DNA from: Amycolatopsis xylanica
Lineage (GTDB): Bacteria > Actinomycetota > Actinomycetes > Mycobacteriales > Pseudonocardiaceae
Length of the DNA: 64,000 bases
Direction: 5' to 3'
Assembly: GCF_900107045.1 (NCBI RefSeq)
Contig: NZ_FNON01000011.1
Coordinates: 248,001 to 312,000, forward strand
In this document: piece by piece, positions 9,475 to 17,071 of the stretch
Numbering within the stretch: position 1 is the first letter of the stretch
Layout of the letters: every line of letters starts with the position of its first letter
Notes under the pieces: generated by a model
What the model saw: the letters and a program-made list of their open reading frames with translations, nothing else
Told to the model about the DNA's origin: nothing
Database searches by the model: none
Position numbers and translations under genes: made by a program

Positions 9475-9741
9475 TCACTCCGGATCGTCGGAGTACGCGC
9501 GCTCGCCGGGGCTGCGCAGGAGCGCATTGGTCCACTTGACGACCGAGCACGCCATCACCGACATGCCGCCCAGGAACGCGATGACCACGGTCAGCACCCA
9601 CGCACTGGGGCCCGCGTCGCCGAGTACGTTCACCACGCACCCGACGATCGCGGCCCCCACGAAGAACGCGCTGCTGAGGTAAAGACTGAGCCGGGTCTTG
9701 CGGGACAGTCCGAACTCTTTCGAACTCACGGGTTCACCCAC
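9475..9741 (-). CDS. Small two-helix membrane protein, unknown function
   Basis: Not recognised as a named family. Up to 88 residues with two clear hydrophobic helices (LSLYLSSAFFVGAAIVGCVV and AWVLTVVIAFLGGMSVMAC) joined by a short loop, and an acidic C-terminus (SPGERAYSDDPE). The start is uncertain: GTG 9741 gives the longest form, while GTG 9728 (beginning SSKEFGLSRKTR) gives a conventional basic N-terminus before the first helix. It reads on the same strand as GH31, separated from it by the family E hairpins. Confidence 0.6.
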   Translation of the reverse strand: MGEPVSSKEFGLSRKTRLSLYLSSAFFVGAAIVGCVVNVLGDAGPSAWVLTVVIAFLGGMSVMACSVVKWTNALLRSPGERAYSDDPE

Positions 9742-9857
9742 CGCAGGGCTTCGACAACACGGCTCACCAGACCGATGTTAGTGATTTTCCAGCCCGGCTG
9801 TGGCCGGACCATGGGCTGCCGTAAGTAGGGTGATGTCCGCGAAAGGGGGCGGTTGAG

Positions 9858-10211
9858 GTGGCAGGCGAAGTCATCATGCGTACATCCAGCGGCATGACCA
9901 TGCACAGCCTGGACGAGTTCATGATCCGCTTGATGGTCAACGGTTTGAGGCCTGAGGAGTACTTGATCGTCCAATATGACGACGACCCGCCGTCCGGTGA
10001 TCCGAACGTCCACTACTCCCAGGTCCGGCGCCGCCCAGAGGGCGACTACCAGCTCGAGTACCGGGCCGGCGGGCCGGCCGAGCACTACCAGACCTTCACA
10101 GCGAACTCCGACGATGTGGTCACCGCGTTCGTCGCCTGGTCCCGGGGCGAGACCAGCTGGCGCAACGCACATGAGTGGAAGTCGATCGGTGACTGGTTCG
10201 ACCACTCCTGA
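9858..10211 (+). CDS. Conserved-looking small soluble protein, unknown function
   Basis: A 117-residue acidic protein with no signal or membrane segment. GTG 9858 is preceded by AAAGGGGG at a suitable distance; ATG 9876 is an alternative. The sequence is balanced and aromatic-rich (EYLIVQYDDDPPSGDPNVHY, AFVAWSRGETSWRN, IGDWFDHS) and reads like a small alpha/beta fold, not a chance frame. It stands alone between two hairpin-rich gaps. No function can be assigned; immunity-type or accessory proteins of similar size exist, but I see no partner toxin. Confidence 0.65.
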   Translation: MAGEVIMRTSSGMTMHSLDEFMIRLMVNGLRPEEYLIVQYDDDPPSGDPNVHYSQVRRRPEGDYQLEYRAGGPAEHYQTFTANSDDVVTAFVAWSRGETSWRNAHEWKSIGDWFDHS

Positions 10212-10274
10212 AACCGATCAGGCCAAGGTCCTGGGCGGCTGGTCATCCTGAGTGAGCTCCTCCTCTCGAGGAAG

Positions 10275-10327
10275 CGCGCGAGTGACGACTCTGCTGCATC
10301 CAACGGAGCAGAGTCACCACTCGCGCG
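10275..10327. repeat. Family C hairpin (copy C1)
   Basis: The outer arms CGCGCGAGTG (10275-10284) and CACTCGCGCG (10318-10327) pair, as do the inner arms GACTCTGCT (10287-10295) and AGCAGAGTC (10307-10315). The loop is GCATCCAACGG. It lies 63 bases after the + gene stop and about 20 bases before a family A hairpin. The same arms and loop recur at 39756-39806 and, inverted, at 23016-23062. Confidence 0.85.
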
Positions 10328-10349
10328 TTCCCTCGCCAGGGACACAGGG

Positions 10350-10395
10350 GTCGTGCGCGTTGCGGGCGGTTCTAACCGCCCGCAACGCGCACGAC
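10350..10395. repeat. Family A hairpin (copy A2), perfect 22-bp arms
   Basis: Perfect 22-bp inverted repeat (10350-10371 with 10374-10395) closed by the 2-base loop CT. The outer end is GTCGTGCGCGTTGCGG, a variant of the GTCGTGAGTG core, and the centre GCGGTTCTAACCGC is shared with the other copies. It ends 13 bases before the stop codon of the epimerase gene, as expected of a terminator for the leftward hydroxyproline operon. Confidence 0.88.
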
Positions 10396-10408
10396 ACCCG
10401 AGGCTCGG

Positions 10409-11410
10409 TCAGAGCACGAAGCCGGCTGGGAACGGGTCGTCCGGGTCGAGCAGGTACGTGGCCGTGCCCGTGATCCAGGCCCGGCCGGAGAACTCGGGGA
10501 TCACCGCGGGCAGGTCCCCCACGGTGGCCGAAGCGACCAGCTGCCCCGTGAACCGGGTCCCGATGAAGGACTGGTTCTCGAACGCCGTGTGCAGCGGCAG
10601 CTCGCCGCGGGCGTGCAGCTGGGCCATCCGGGCCGAGGTGCCGGTGCCGCAGGGCGAGCGGTCGAACCAGCCAGGGTGGATCGCCATGGCGTTGCGGGAC
10701 ACGCGGGCGTCGGATCCCGGGGCGAGGAACTGGACGTGCTTGCAGCCGCCGATCAAGGGGTCCGTCGGGTGCCGGGGCGGGCGCTGGGCGTTGATCGCGT
10801 CCATGATCGACAGGCCGGCCGCCAGTATCCGGTCCTTTTCGGAACGCTCGAACGGGATGTCCACTTGGGACAGTTCGAGTATCGCGTAGAAGTTGCCGCC
10901 GTAGGCCAGGTCGTAGCGGACCTCGCCGAGGCCCGGCACGTCGACCACGGCGTCGCGGTCGGCCAAAAAGGACGCGACGTTGCGGAGGGTGACGCGGGAG
11001 GCGCGGCCATTGTGGACGTCGACCTCCGCGTGGACGAGGCCAGCCGGAGTGTCCAGGCGGACCACGGTTTTCGGCTCGGTGACCTCGACCATGCCGGTCT
11101 CGACGAGGACCGTCGCGACGCCGATGGTGCCGTGGCCGCACATGGGGAGGCAGCCGGAGACCTCGATGTAGACCACGCCCCAGTCCGCGTCGGGATGGCA
11201 CGGGGGCTGGAGGATCGCGCCGCTCATGGCGGAATGGCCGCGGGGCTCGTTCATCAGGAACCGGCGCAGGTCGTCCATCTCGGCCATGAAATGGCGGCGG
11301 CGCTCGGCCATGGTCGCGCCGGGGATGGTGCCGACGCCGCCGGTCACCACCCGGGTGGGCATGCCCTCGGTGTGCGAGTCGACGGCCGTGATCGCCCTGG
11401 TCGAGCGCAC
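10409..11410 (-). CDS. 4-hydroxyproline 2-epimerase (proline racemase family)
   Basis: A 333-residue proline racemase-fold enzyme. Both catalytic cysteines are present: the first in PMCGHGTIG (about residue 90) and the second in SPCGTGTSARMA (about residue 250). The Cys/Cys pair argues for racemase or epimerase activity and against trans-3-hydroxyproline dehydratase, which has Thr at the second position. Within this operon the expected reaction is trans-4-hydroxy-L-proline to cis-4-hydroxy-D-proline. The start is GTG 11410, directly abutting the TAG stop of the upstream dapA-like gene. It is the last gene of the five-gene catabolic set. Confidence 0.9.
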   Translation of the reverse strand: MRSTRAITAVDSHTEGMPTRVVTGGVGTIPGATMAERRRHFMAEMDDLRRFLMNEPRGHSAMSGAILQPPCHPDADWGVVYIEVSGCLPMCGHGTIGVATVLVETGMVEVTEPKTVVRLDTPAGLVHAEVDVHNGRASRVTLRNVASFLADRDAVVDVPGLGEVRYDLAYGGNFYAILELSQVDIPFERSEKDRILAAGLSIMDAINAQRPPRHPTDPLIGGCKHVQFLAPGSDARVSRNAMAIHPGWFDRSPCGTGTSARMAQLHARGELPLHTAFENQSFIGTRFTGQLVASATVGDLPAVIPEFSGRAWITGTATYLLDPDDPFPAGFVL

Positions 11411-12322
11411 CTACGACACCCCCAGGGAAGCCAGCGCGCGGCGCATGTCGGCGGTGACCTGCACACGGTGCTCGTCCGTCAGCGCGCCGCGCGGCGGACG
11501 GCAGGGGCCGCCGTAGCGGCCGACGAGGTCCATGCCGAGCTTGATGGCCTGGACGAACTCGGTGCGTGAGTCCCAGCGGAAGGCGGCGACCAGCGGCTCG
11601 TACAGCGCGCGAGCCTCGGCGAGCTTGCCGGAGGTCGCCAGGTCGAATAAGCGGACCGACTCGGCGGGGAAGACGTTGGGGAAACCGGCGAACCAGCCGG
11701 TCGCGCCCATCAGCAGGCTCTCCAGCACCACGTCGTCGGCGCCGCTGATCACGTCGAGGCCGGGTGCGCGCTCGCGGATTTCGAGCACGCGGCGGACGTC
11801 GCCGGAGAACTCCTTGACCGCCACCACGTTGTCGATCTGGGCGATCTCCGACAGCAGCTCGGGGGTGAGGTCGACCTTGGTGTCGAAGGGGTTGTTGTAG
11901 ACCATGACCGGCAGCCCGACGCTCGCCACTGCTTCGAAGTGGGCCAGCACTTCGCCGCGGTTGGCGCGGTACAGGGTGGGCGGCAGGCAGAGCAGGCCGT
12001 TCGCGCCGTCTTCGGCCGCGGCTTCGGCCCAGTGCTTGGCCTGGTGGGAACCGGGGCCGTGCACGCCGACGACGACGATGCCGTCGGAGCCGACCGCCTC
12101 GATCGCGGTACGGGCGACGCGGCGGCGTTCTTCGTCTGTCAAAGAGGAGTATTCGCCGAGTGAGCCGTTGGGGCCGACACCGCGGCAGCCGTTGTCGACC
12201 AGCCAGCGGCAGTGCTCGGCGTAGGCGTCGTAGTCCACCGCGAGGCCCGCGGGCGCCGAGTCGTCCGCGCGGTACGGCAGCGCGGTCGCGACGACGACGC
12301 CGCCGAGGTCGGGGGTGCTCAT
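11411..12322 (-). CDS. DapA-family lyase, probable pyrroline-4-hydroxy-2-carboxylate deaminase
   Basis: A 303-residue protein of the dihydrodipicolinate synthase/N-acetylneuraminate lyase superfamily. It carries the NGSLGEYSSLTDEER motif, the Tyr segment VMVYNNPF and the Schiff-base Lys in VAVKEFSGD. The family alone includes several aldolases, but its place between a hydroxyproline epimerase and D-amino-acid dehydrogenase subunits points to delta1-pyrroline-4-hydroxy-2-carboxylate deaminase, which yields alpha-ketoglutarate semialdehyde. Start ATG 12322 has an AAGGAG site; an in-frame longer frame reaching 12445 is rejected because it lies within the upstream oxidoreductase gene. It overlaps that gene by ATGA. 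Confidence 0.87.
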   Translation of the reverse strand: MSTPDLGGVVVATALPYRADDSAPAGLAVDYDAYAEHCRWLVDNGCRGVGPNGSLGEYSSLTDEERRRVARTAIEAVGSDGIVVVGVHGPGSHQAKHWAEAAAEDGANGLLCLPPTLYRANRGEVLAHFEAVASVGLPVMVYNNPFDTKVDLTPELLSEIAQIDNVVAVKEFSGDVRRVLEIRERAPGLDVISGADDVVLESLLMGATGWFAGFPNVFPAESVRLFDLATSGKLAEARALYEPLVAAFRWDSRTEFVQAIKLGMDLVGRYGGPCRPPRGALTDEHRVQVTADMRRALASLGVS

Positions 12323-13602
12323 CCGGGATTCTCCTTCTGGTCGGCGAGTTCGCCCAGCCGGATCGGCTGGGCGATCGGGCGGTGGTGGCGTTCGGGTAAG
12401 CCACAGAGTTCGCTCACGGTGGGTCCACACATCCGGCCCTGGCACGGGCCGAGGCCCGCGCGGGTGCCGAGTGCGAGCGCGTGCGACCCGGGCGCGGCCG
12501 GATCGGCGGACACCCGGGTGAGTTCGCCGTACGTGGTTTCCTCGCAGCGGCAGACGATGGTGTCCTCGCGCAGCCAGCCGCGCCAGGCCGGGCCGATCGG
12601 ATGCGCGACCGCCAGCCGGGCGGCGAAAGCCGAGGCACGATCACGTTCCCGGAGTAGACGACCCGGTTCTCCCCCGGCGGCGACGCGACCGGCGACCGCG
12701 CCTTCCGCCGCCGCGGTGACCGCGCCGCCGATGCCGGTGATCTCCCCGGCCGCGAAGACGCCACCGACCGTGGTGCGCTGCGCCGCGTCGACGCGCACGA
12801 AGCCGCCGTCGAGCGCGCACCCGGCGGCGACGGCCAGTTCGGGCTGCGGGACGAAACCGTGGCCGACGCAGACGGCGTCGACCTCGTACGTCCGCTCGCT
12901 ACCCGCGACGACCGACCAATCCGCGCGCACCCGGGCTGTCACGACCGACCGGACACGGTCGTCGCCCCGTGCCTCGACGACCACCCTGCCCATCCCGTAC
13001 GGGATGCGGTGCCGGGCCAGCGCCATCGCGTACCGGATCAGCTCGCCCGCCTTGTCCGGGCGAACGGCAGCAGGTGAAGACCATCCTTTGAGGACAGTCG
13101 CAAGAGGATTGGCCTCAAGTACGGCCACGACTTCGGCGCCCACCTTAAGCAAGGATTCCGCTACGGGTAGGAGAAACGGTCCGGCACCGGCGACGAGCAC
13201 ACGGCGGCCGATCGCCACGCGTTCCCCCTTGGCCAGGGCCTGCGCCGCGCCCGCGGTGTAGACGCCGGGGAGGTGCCAGCCGGGGAACGGCAACGTCCGG
13301 TCGTGCGCGCCGGTCGCCAGGACCACAGCGTCGGGAGTGAGCGTGAGCCGTTCCCGATCGGTGCCGTCGGCGGGCCCGCGCAGGACGTGGAGCCGGAGTT
13401 CCGGTTCGACGGCCCAGACCGTGCCGCTCGGCCACCACTCGCATCGGGCCAGCAGGGAGTCGAAGTTCGCCTGCCCGCGGTGATATTGGCCGCCGGGAAC
13501 CTCCGACTGGTCCAGGATCGTGACCCGGGCTCCGGCGCGCAGCGCGTGCTCGGCCGCCGCGAGACCGGCGGGCCCGGCGCCGACGATCACCACGTGCTTC
13601 AC
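12319..13602 (-). CDS. FAD-dependent oxidoreductase subunit with C-terminal [2Fe-2S] Cys motif
   Basis: A 427-residue flavoprotein. The N-terminal dinucleotide fold is GAGPAGLAAAEHAL and the second is VAGAGPFLLPVAESLL; the FAD-closing motif is GVFAAGEITGIGGAV. The C-terminal segment from about residue 350 has a BFD-like cysteine arrangement (CRCEE, then GPCQGRMC). This architecture is that of the alpha-type subunit of bacterial D-hydroxyproline dehydrogenase and related multi-subunit opine/amino acid dehydrogenases. The start is GTG 13602 with AGGAGG five bases upstream. It is coupled at both ends by 4-bp overlaps with the ferredoxin-like and dapA-like genes. Confidence 0.88.
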   Translation of the reverse strand: MKHVVIVGAGPAGLAAAEHALRAGARVTILDQSEVPGGQYHRGQANFDSLLARCEWWPSGTVWAVEPELRLHVLRGPADGTDRERLTLTPDAVVLATGAHDRTLPFPGWHLPGVYTAGAAQALAKGERVAIGRRVLVAGAGPFLLPVAESLLKVGAEVVAVLEANPLATVLKGWSSPAAVRPDKAGELIRYAMALARHRIPYGMGRVVVEARGDDRVRSVVTARVRADWSVVAGSERTYEVDAVCVGHGFVPQPELAVAAGCALDGGFVRVDAAQRTTVGGVFAAGEITGIGGAVTAAAEGAVAGRVAAGGEPGRLLRERDRASAFAARLAVAHPIGPAWRGWLREDTIVCRCEETTYGELTRVSADPAAPGSHALALGTRAGLGPCQGRMCGPTVSELCGLPERHHRPIAQPIRLGELADQKENPG

Positions 13603-13859
13603 GCGTCCTCCTGCCGGGTCTGGGTGCGGATCTCGTCGCCGTCGGCCGCGGACCGCCTGCAGGCGCGGACATCGGGCACGCCGTTGACCGTGAGCAGGCA
13701 GTCGAAACAGGCGCCGATACCGCAGAAGACGCCACGCGGCGCACCGGAACGCGTGGTGCGCCAAGACATCCGTCCTGAGGCCAGCAGTACGCCCGCCACC
13801 GATTGGCCGTCGAGGCCGGTCACGGGTTCGCCGTCGACGGTGATCCGGATCGTCGTCAC
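13599..13859 (-). CDS. Small [2Fe-2S] ferredoxin-like dehydrogenase subunit
   Basis: An 86-residue beta-grasp protein with a plant-type ferredoxin cysteine motif: CGIGACFDCLLTV followed by a fourth Cys in VPDVRAC. It matches the small gamma subunit found with two flavoprotein subunits in D-hydroxyproline dehydrogenases and HcnA/SoxA-like complexes, where it relays electrons between flavins. GTG 13859 overlaps the stop of the upstream DAO-family gene (GTGA), and its own stop overlaps the GTG of the FAD subunit, so all three subunits are translationally coupled. Confidence 0.88.
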   Translation of the reverse strand: MTTIRITVDGEPVTGLDGQSVAGVLLASGRMSWRTTRSGAPRGVFCGIGACFDCLLTVNGVPDVRACRRSAADGDEIRTQTRQEDA

Positions 13860-15016
13860 GCGAGCACCGCCGGACGGTCCACAGTGAACTCTTCAAGCGG
13901 CATCGACGGCGTCGCCCCGGTCAAAGACTCACGCAGCAGCAGCCCGGTGCCGACGCTCAAGCCGATACCGGCGCCCTCGTGTCCCGTGGCGTGCCACAGA
14001 TTCGCGACGCGCGGGTCCTCGCCGAGCACCGGCAGATGATCGTCCACATAGGCCCGGAACCCGCCGTACGCGCGCATCACCGCGACGTCGGCGAGCGCCG
14101 GAAAAAGCCGCACCGCCTTGGCGGCGATGGCGCTCAGCACCTGTGGGCGGATGGTGGCGTCGAAGCCGACGCGCCTGCGTGACGAGCCGATCAGCACGGT
14201 GCCACCCCAAGTCGACTCGACGACAGCGGAGGTCTGCAGCTCGCCGGACCCGGCGCCGACCGCACCGACATAGTCGGCGTCGTAGACCTTGTGCCGGACG
14301 ACGCCGGGCATCGGCATGGTCACCAGCACCTCGCCGCGCCTCGGCCGGACCGCGATCGGCGAGCCGAGGCGAGCCGACAACTCCCCCGCCCACGGGCCCG
14401 CCGCGTTCACCACCACGTCGGCGCCGAGCACCTCGCCCGGCACACGGACGCCGGTGATCCGGCCGTTCGCGACGACCGAGCCGAGCACTTCGGTGTCGGC
14501 GCGCAGCCGGGCGCCGTGGCGCAAAGCGGAACCCAGCAACGCCAAAGCGGCTCCGGCGGGCTGCACCTGGGCGTCCTGCGGGTAGTGGAACGCCGCCGTC
14601 ACATCACGGGTGAGCGCGGGCTCGGCGGCGGCGACTTCGTTGGCGGACAAGGGGTTCGCGACCACACCGGCCTCGCTCTGCGACTTCGCGAACGCGGTGA
14701 GGGAGGCCGCGCCGCCGTCGGTCGTGGCGACCACGATGCCACCCTTGGGGTCGTACTCGATCGCCGCATGCGGGTCTTCGGCGGTGAGTTCGGCGACGAC
14801 CAAGGGCCACAAGCGCGCCGACAACCGCGCGAGCGCGAGTTCGGCGCCGGGGCCTTTGTCGGACACCAGGATGTTGCCCTCGCCGTGCGATGTGGTGCCA
14901 CCCGCCGGTCTGCCGCGGTCGACGACGAGCACGTCGAAGCCGGCCAGGCTCAGCTCACGCGCGCACGCGGACCCGATGATGCCCGCGCCGAGCACCACCA
15001 CCCGCGTTCGGTTCAT
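13856..15016 (-). CDS. DAO-family FAD oxidoreductase, probable D-hydroxyproline dehydrogenase beta subunit
   Basis: A 386-residue member of the D-amino acid oxidase/glycine oxidase family. The FAD motif is VVVLGAGIIGSACARELSLAG at the N-terminus, followed by a GGTTSHGEGNI loop. The C-terminal segment NLWHATGHEGAGIGLSVGTG is the family's substrate/FAD closing motif. With the next two genes it forms the expected three-subunit dehydrogenase that oxidises cis-4-hydroxy-D-proline to pyrroline-4-hydroxy-2-carboxylate. ATG 15016 lies just downstream of a strong dyad (15021-15053), the probable operator controlling this catabolic unit. Confidence 0.87.
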   Translation of the reverse strand: MNRTRVVVLGAGIIGSACARELSLAGFDVLVVDRGRPAGGTTSHGEGNILVSDKGPGAELALARLSARLWPLVVAELTAEDPHAAIEYDPKGGIVVATTDGGAASLTAFAKSQSEAGVVANPLSANEVAAAEPALTRDVTAAFHYPQDAQVQPAGAALALLGSALRHGARLRADTEVLGSVVANGRITGVRVPGEVLGADVVVNAAGPWAGELSARLGSPIAVRPRRGEVLVTMPMPGVVRHKVYDADYVGAVGAGSGELQTSAVVESTWGGTVLIGSSRRRVGFDATIRPQVLSAIAAKAVRLFPALADVAVMRAYGGFRAYVDDHLPVLGEDPRVANLWHATGHEGAGIGLSVGTGLLLRESLTGATPSMPLEEFTVDRPAVLA

Positions 15017-15020
15017 TGAG

Positions 15021-15053
15021 CCTCCGACGTTCGATAAAGCGAACGATCGGAGG
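15021..15053. promoter_or_regulatory. Dyad operator in front of the hydroxyproline catabolic genes
   Basis: Inverted repeat: CCTCCGACGTTCG at 15021-15033 pairs with CGAACG (15040-15045) and TCGGAGG (15047-15053), with one bulged A. It ends 4 bases upstream of ATG 15016. The half-site AAAGCGAACG (15036-15045) occurs again, on the other strand, upstream of the regulator gene at 15714-15723. This suggests that the XRE-cupin protein binds both. Confidence 0.7.
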
Positions 15054-15076
15054 GTAAGTCGAGTGCCGGGAGGGTG

Positions 15077-15679
15077 TCAACCGTTCAGCACGGGGTGCGC
15101 TTGGCCGTCGAGCCGTTCGTCCGCGCGGTACTGCAACAACAGCACCGAGTGGACCGGCGCCTCGAGCGCGGTGTAGCAATGCGGCTCGCGGGCGTCGAAC
15201 GCCACGTAGTCACCGGGGCCGACCTCGACCGTCCGGCCCGCGACCTCGACCTGGAGCCGCCCGGTCTGCACGATCGTGTGCTCGATCCCGACATGCCCCT
15301 GCGAGCGCTGGGCCGCGTCACCGCGCACGACCTGGTCGTACAGCTCGAAAACCCCGTCGCCCGCTTCGATCCGGCGCAGCTGGCGCAGGTCGACGCCTTC
15401 GCCGCGGAGCACTTCGACGTCGGCTCCCCTGACCACGGTGAACGCGCCGCCCGCGCGCCGGTCGAGCAGGTCGGAGATCGCCACTTCGAGCACCCGGGAG
15501 AGGCTGAACACCGTCTCGATCGTCGGATTGCCGCCGCCGGATTCGAGCTGCGAGAGCGTGGCCTTGCCGATACCCGAACGCCTCGACAGCTCCGAGAGCG
15601 ACAGGCCGCGCGCCGACCTTGCGGCCCGCAGGTTGACCGCCAGCATGTCCCGGATCGAGGGTGCCTCGTCCTCCACCAC
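15077..15679 (-). CDS. XRE-family regulator with C-terminal cupin domain
   Basis: About 200 residues. A helix-turn-helix of the HTH_3 type (LRAARSARGLSLSELSRRSG to KATLSQLESG) occupies residues 15-70, and a small cupin beta-barrel (IVQTGRLQVEVAGRTVEVGP, DYVAFDAREPHCYTA) occupies the C-terminal half. Such two-domain proteins regulate amino-acid or polyamine catabolism by sensing a small ligand in the cupin. The start is one of two adjacent GTGs (15679 or 15676) after GAGGGAG; longer frames run into the promoter. It precedes the hydroxyproline genes on the same strand and is the likely pathway regulator. Confidence 0.88.
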   Translation of the reverse strand: MVEDEAPSIRDMLAVNLRAARSARGLSLSELSRRSGIGKATLSQLESGGGNPTIETVFSLSRVLEVAISDLLDRRAGGAFTVVRGADVEVLRGEGVDLRQLRRIEAGDGVFELYDQVVRGDAAQRSQGHVGIEHTIVQTGRLQVEVAGRTVEVGPGDYVAFDAREPHCYTALEAPVHSVLLLQYRADERLDGQAHPVLNG

Positions 15680-15706
15680 GTCTCCCTCAGCGTTCGGCAA
15701 ACCGTA

Positions 15707-15723
15707 CGAACGTCGTTCGCTTT
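15707..15723. promoter_or_regulatory. Candidate autoregulatory operator of the XRE-cupin gene
   Basis: CGAACGTCGTTCG (15707-15719) is a near-perfect palindrome about 30 bases upstream of the regulator start. Together with the following CTTT it contains, in reverse, the AAAGCGAACG half-site found in the dyad at 15021-15053. The shared half-site is visible in the sequence; binding by the adjacent regulator is inferred. Confidence 0.55.
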
Positions 15724-15872
15724 GGCGATCATCATGCCACGCGCCCACGACAACGAGGGCATAGCCGCGGCCGATGGGGCGACGCGATGGTGACCGGTAC
15801 CAGGCGGGGTGAAACTCCTTCACCAACCGGCGTGTGACCGGCGACACACCCATCTTGAGCGAGGAGAAACAC

Positions 15873-17012
15873 GTGCAGTTGCTCCGCAGACCCTCATCGT
15901 CCGGCAGCAGGCTCCGCGCGCTCGGCGCGGCACTCGCCACGACCCTCGTGACCGTGCTCGTCCCCGCCACAGCCACAGCCACGGCCGCGCCCGCGTCCGC
16001 CTGCTTGACGGGCACGCTCGCCTACGACCATCTCGACGCCGAGGCCGGGACCGCGAAGCCGCTGCGCACCCAGGTCGCGCGCAACGCGAACTGGGAACTC
16101 TGGGGCCGCACCTCAGGCGCCACGACGCGTCTCGCCTCGGGGATCACCGGCGCGTCCGACGGCCGCTTTTCCGCCTGCGCCAACGGATCGCTGACCGAGG
16201 CCTACGTCCGGTTCCGGTCGAGCAGCACCGCGACCTGGCGGGTGATCAAGGCCGCGGACAACACCGCCGAGTACACCTTCGACTCGCCGCACCGCACCAA
16301 TGTGAGTGGCACGGTGAACCTCGGCACCGTCAAGGTGCCCGCCTCGCTGCAACGCGCGTGGAAGGTCGTCGACACGCTCAACCTGTTGTACTGGAAGCGC
16401 GCCAACCCGGTGTCGGGCTGCTGGACGGCCCGGCAGGCCGACGGCCGGTGCGACGAGATCACCTTCGTCTGGGACCCGCAGGTCGCGGACGGCGGCTATT
16501 GGGATTACGGGGGCACCAATTACGTCTTCCTCGGCGCGACCATGCCCGACTCGAAGCACCTCGTGCTCCACGAAGCCGGGCACTGGCTGCAGTGGCAGCT
16601 CTACGGTCACGGTTTTCCCGTGGTGACCGGGTGCAATCCGCACTACATCGAGCGGAGCAGCTCGACGTCGTGCGCGTGGACCGAAGGTTTCGCCGACGCT
16701 GTCGCGGCCTATGCGCTGGGCGACTACCGCTATGTGTTCGACAGCGGGGCTTCGTACAGCTTCGTCAATGACGCCTCCACTCCTGGCTGGGATCGGGGTG
16801 ACACCGTGCAGGGGCGGGTCGGGTCGTCGCTACTGGACCTGTGGGCGTCGAACGGGCCGGACGGCGGGAATTGGGACAGGACGATCGCGTTGATGACGCG
16901 GCGGTTCAGCCAGGACTTCCGGGAGTACTTCACGGTCGACCGGCCTGCGGACGGGCTGTCGACGAGCGGTGTGGCCAAGCAGATACTGGCCGGGCACACG
17001 ATCGCTTACTGA
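15873..17012 (+). CDS. Secreted zinc protease-like protein (HExxH)
   Basis: A 379-residue exported protein with a basic N-terminus and signal peptide ending ATATATAAPASA (near residue 42). The zincin motif HEAGHWLQW is near residue 230, and a downstream ERSSSTSCAWTEGFADAV stretch holds a Glu and Asp of the kind that provide the third zinc ligand in gluzincin-like enzymes. Residues 45-200 appear to be a beta-rich N-terminal domain. No named peptidase family is recognised with certainty. Start GTG 15873 follows GAGGAG by 7 bases. It is convergent with the aminopeptidase gene, with a strong hairpin between them. Confidence 0.8.
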   Translation: MQLLRRPSSSGSRLRALGAALATTLVTVLVPATATATAAPASACLTGTLAYDHLDAEAGTAKPLRTQVARNANWELWGRTSGATTRLASGITGASDGRFSACANGSLTEAYVRFRSSSTATWRVIKAADNTAEYTFDSPHRTNVSGTVNLGTVKVPASLQRAWKVVDTLNLLYWKRANPVSGCWTARQADGRCDEITFVWDPQVADGGYWDYGGTNYVFLGATMPDSKHLVLHEAGHWLQWQLYGHGFPVVTGCNPHYIERSSSTSCAWTEGFADAVAAYALGDYRYVFDSGASYSFVNDASTPGWDRGDTVQGRVGSSLLDLWASNGPDGGNWDRTIALMTRRFSQDFREYFTVDRPADGLSTSGVAKQILAGHTIAY

Positions 17013-17018
17013 GAACGG

Positions 17019-17071
17019 GATTTAGCGGGCTTTATCCCGGGAAAAGCACCCGGGATAAAGCCCGCTAAATC
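17019..17071. repeat. Family B hairpin (copy B1) between convergent genes
   Basis: A perfect 23-bp inverted repeat (17019-17041 with 17049-17071) with a 7-base loop. The arm carries the core GCGGGCTTTATCCCGGG. It lies 6 bases past the protease stop and touches the stop codon of the aminopeptidase gene, so it probably terminates both transcripts. A longer copy of the same element lies inside a gene at 48678-48741. Confidence 0.9.

Noticed and set aside
9726..10205. Leftward open frame of 159 codons overlapping the small gene at 9858-10211
   Set aside because: The + strand frame has a ribosome site and balanced composition; the leftward frame has neither and runs across the end of another gene.
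12323..12445. Upstream extension of the dapA-like gene
   Set aside because: It falls entirely within the coupled FAD oxidoreductase gene; ATG 12322 has a proper ribosome site and overlaps that gene's stop by ATGA.
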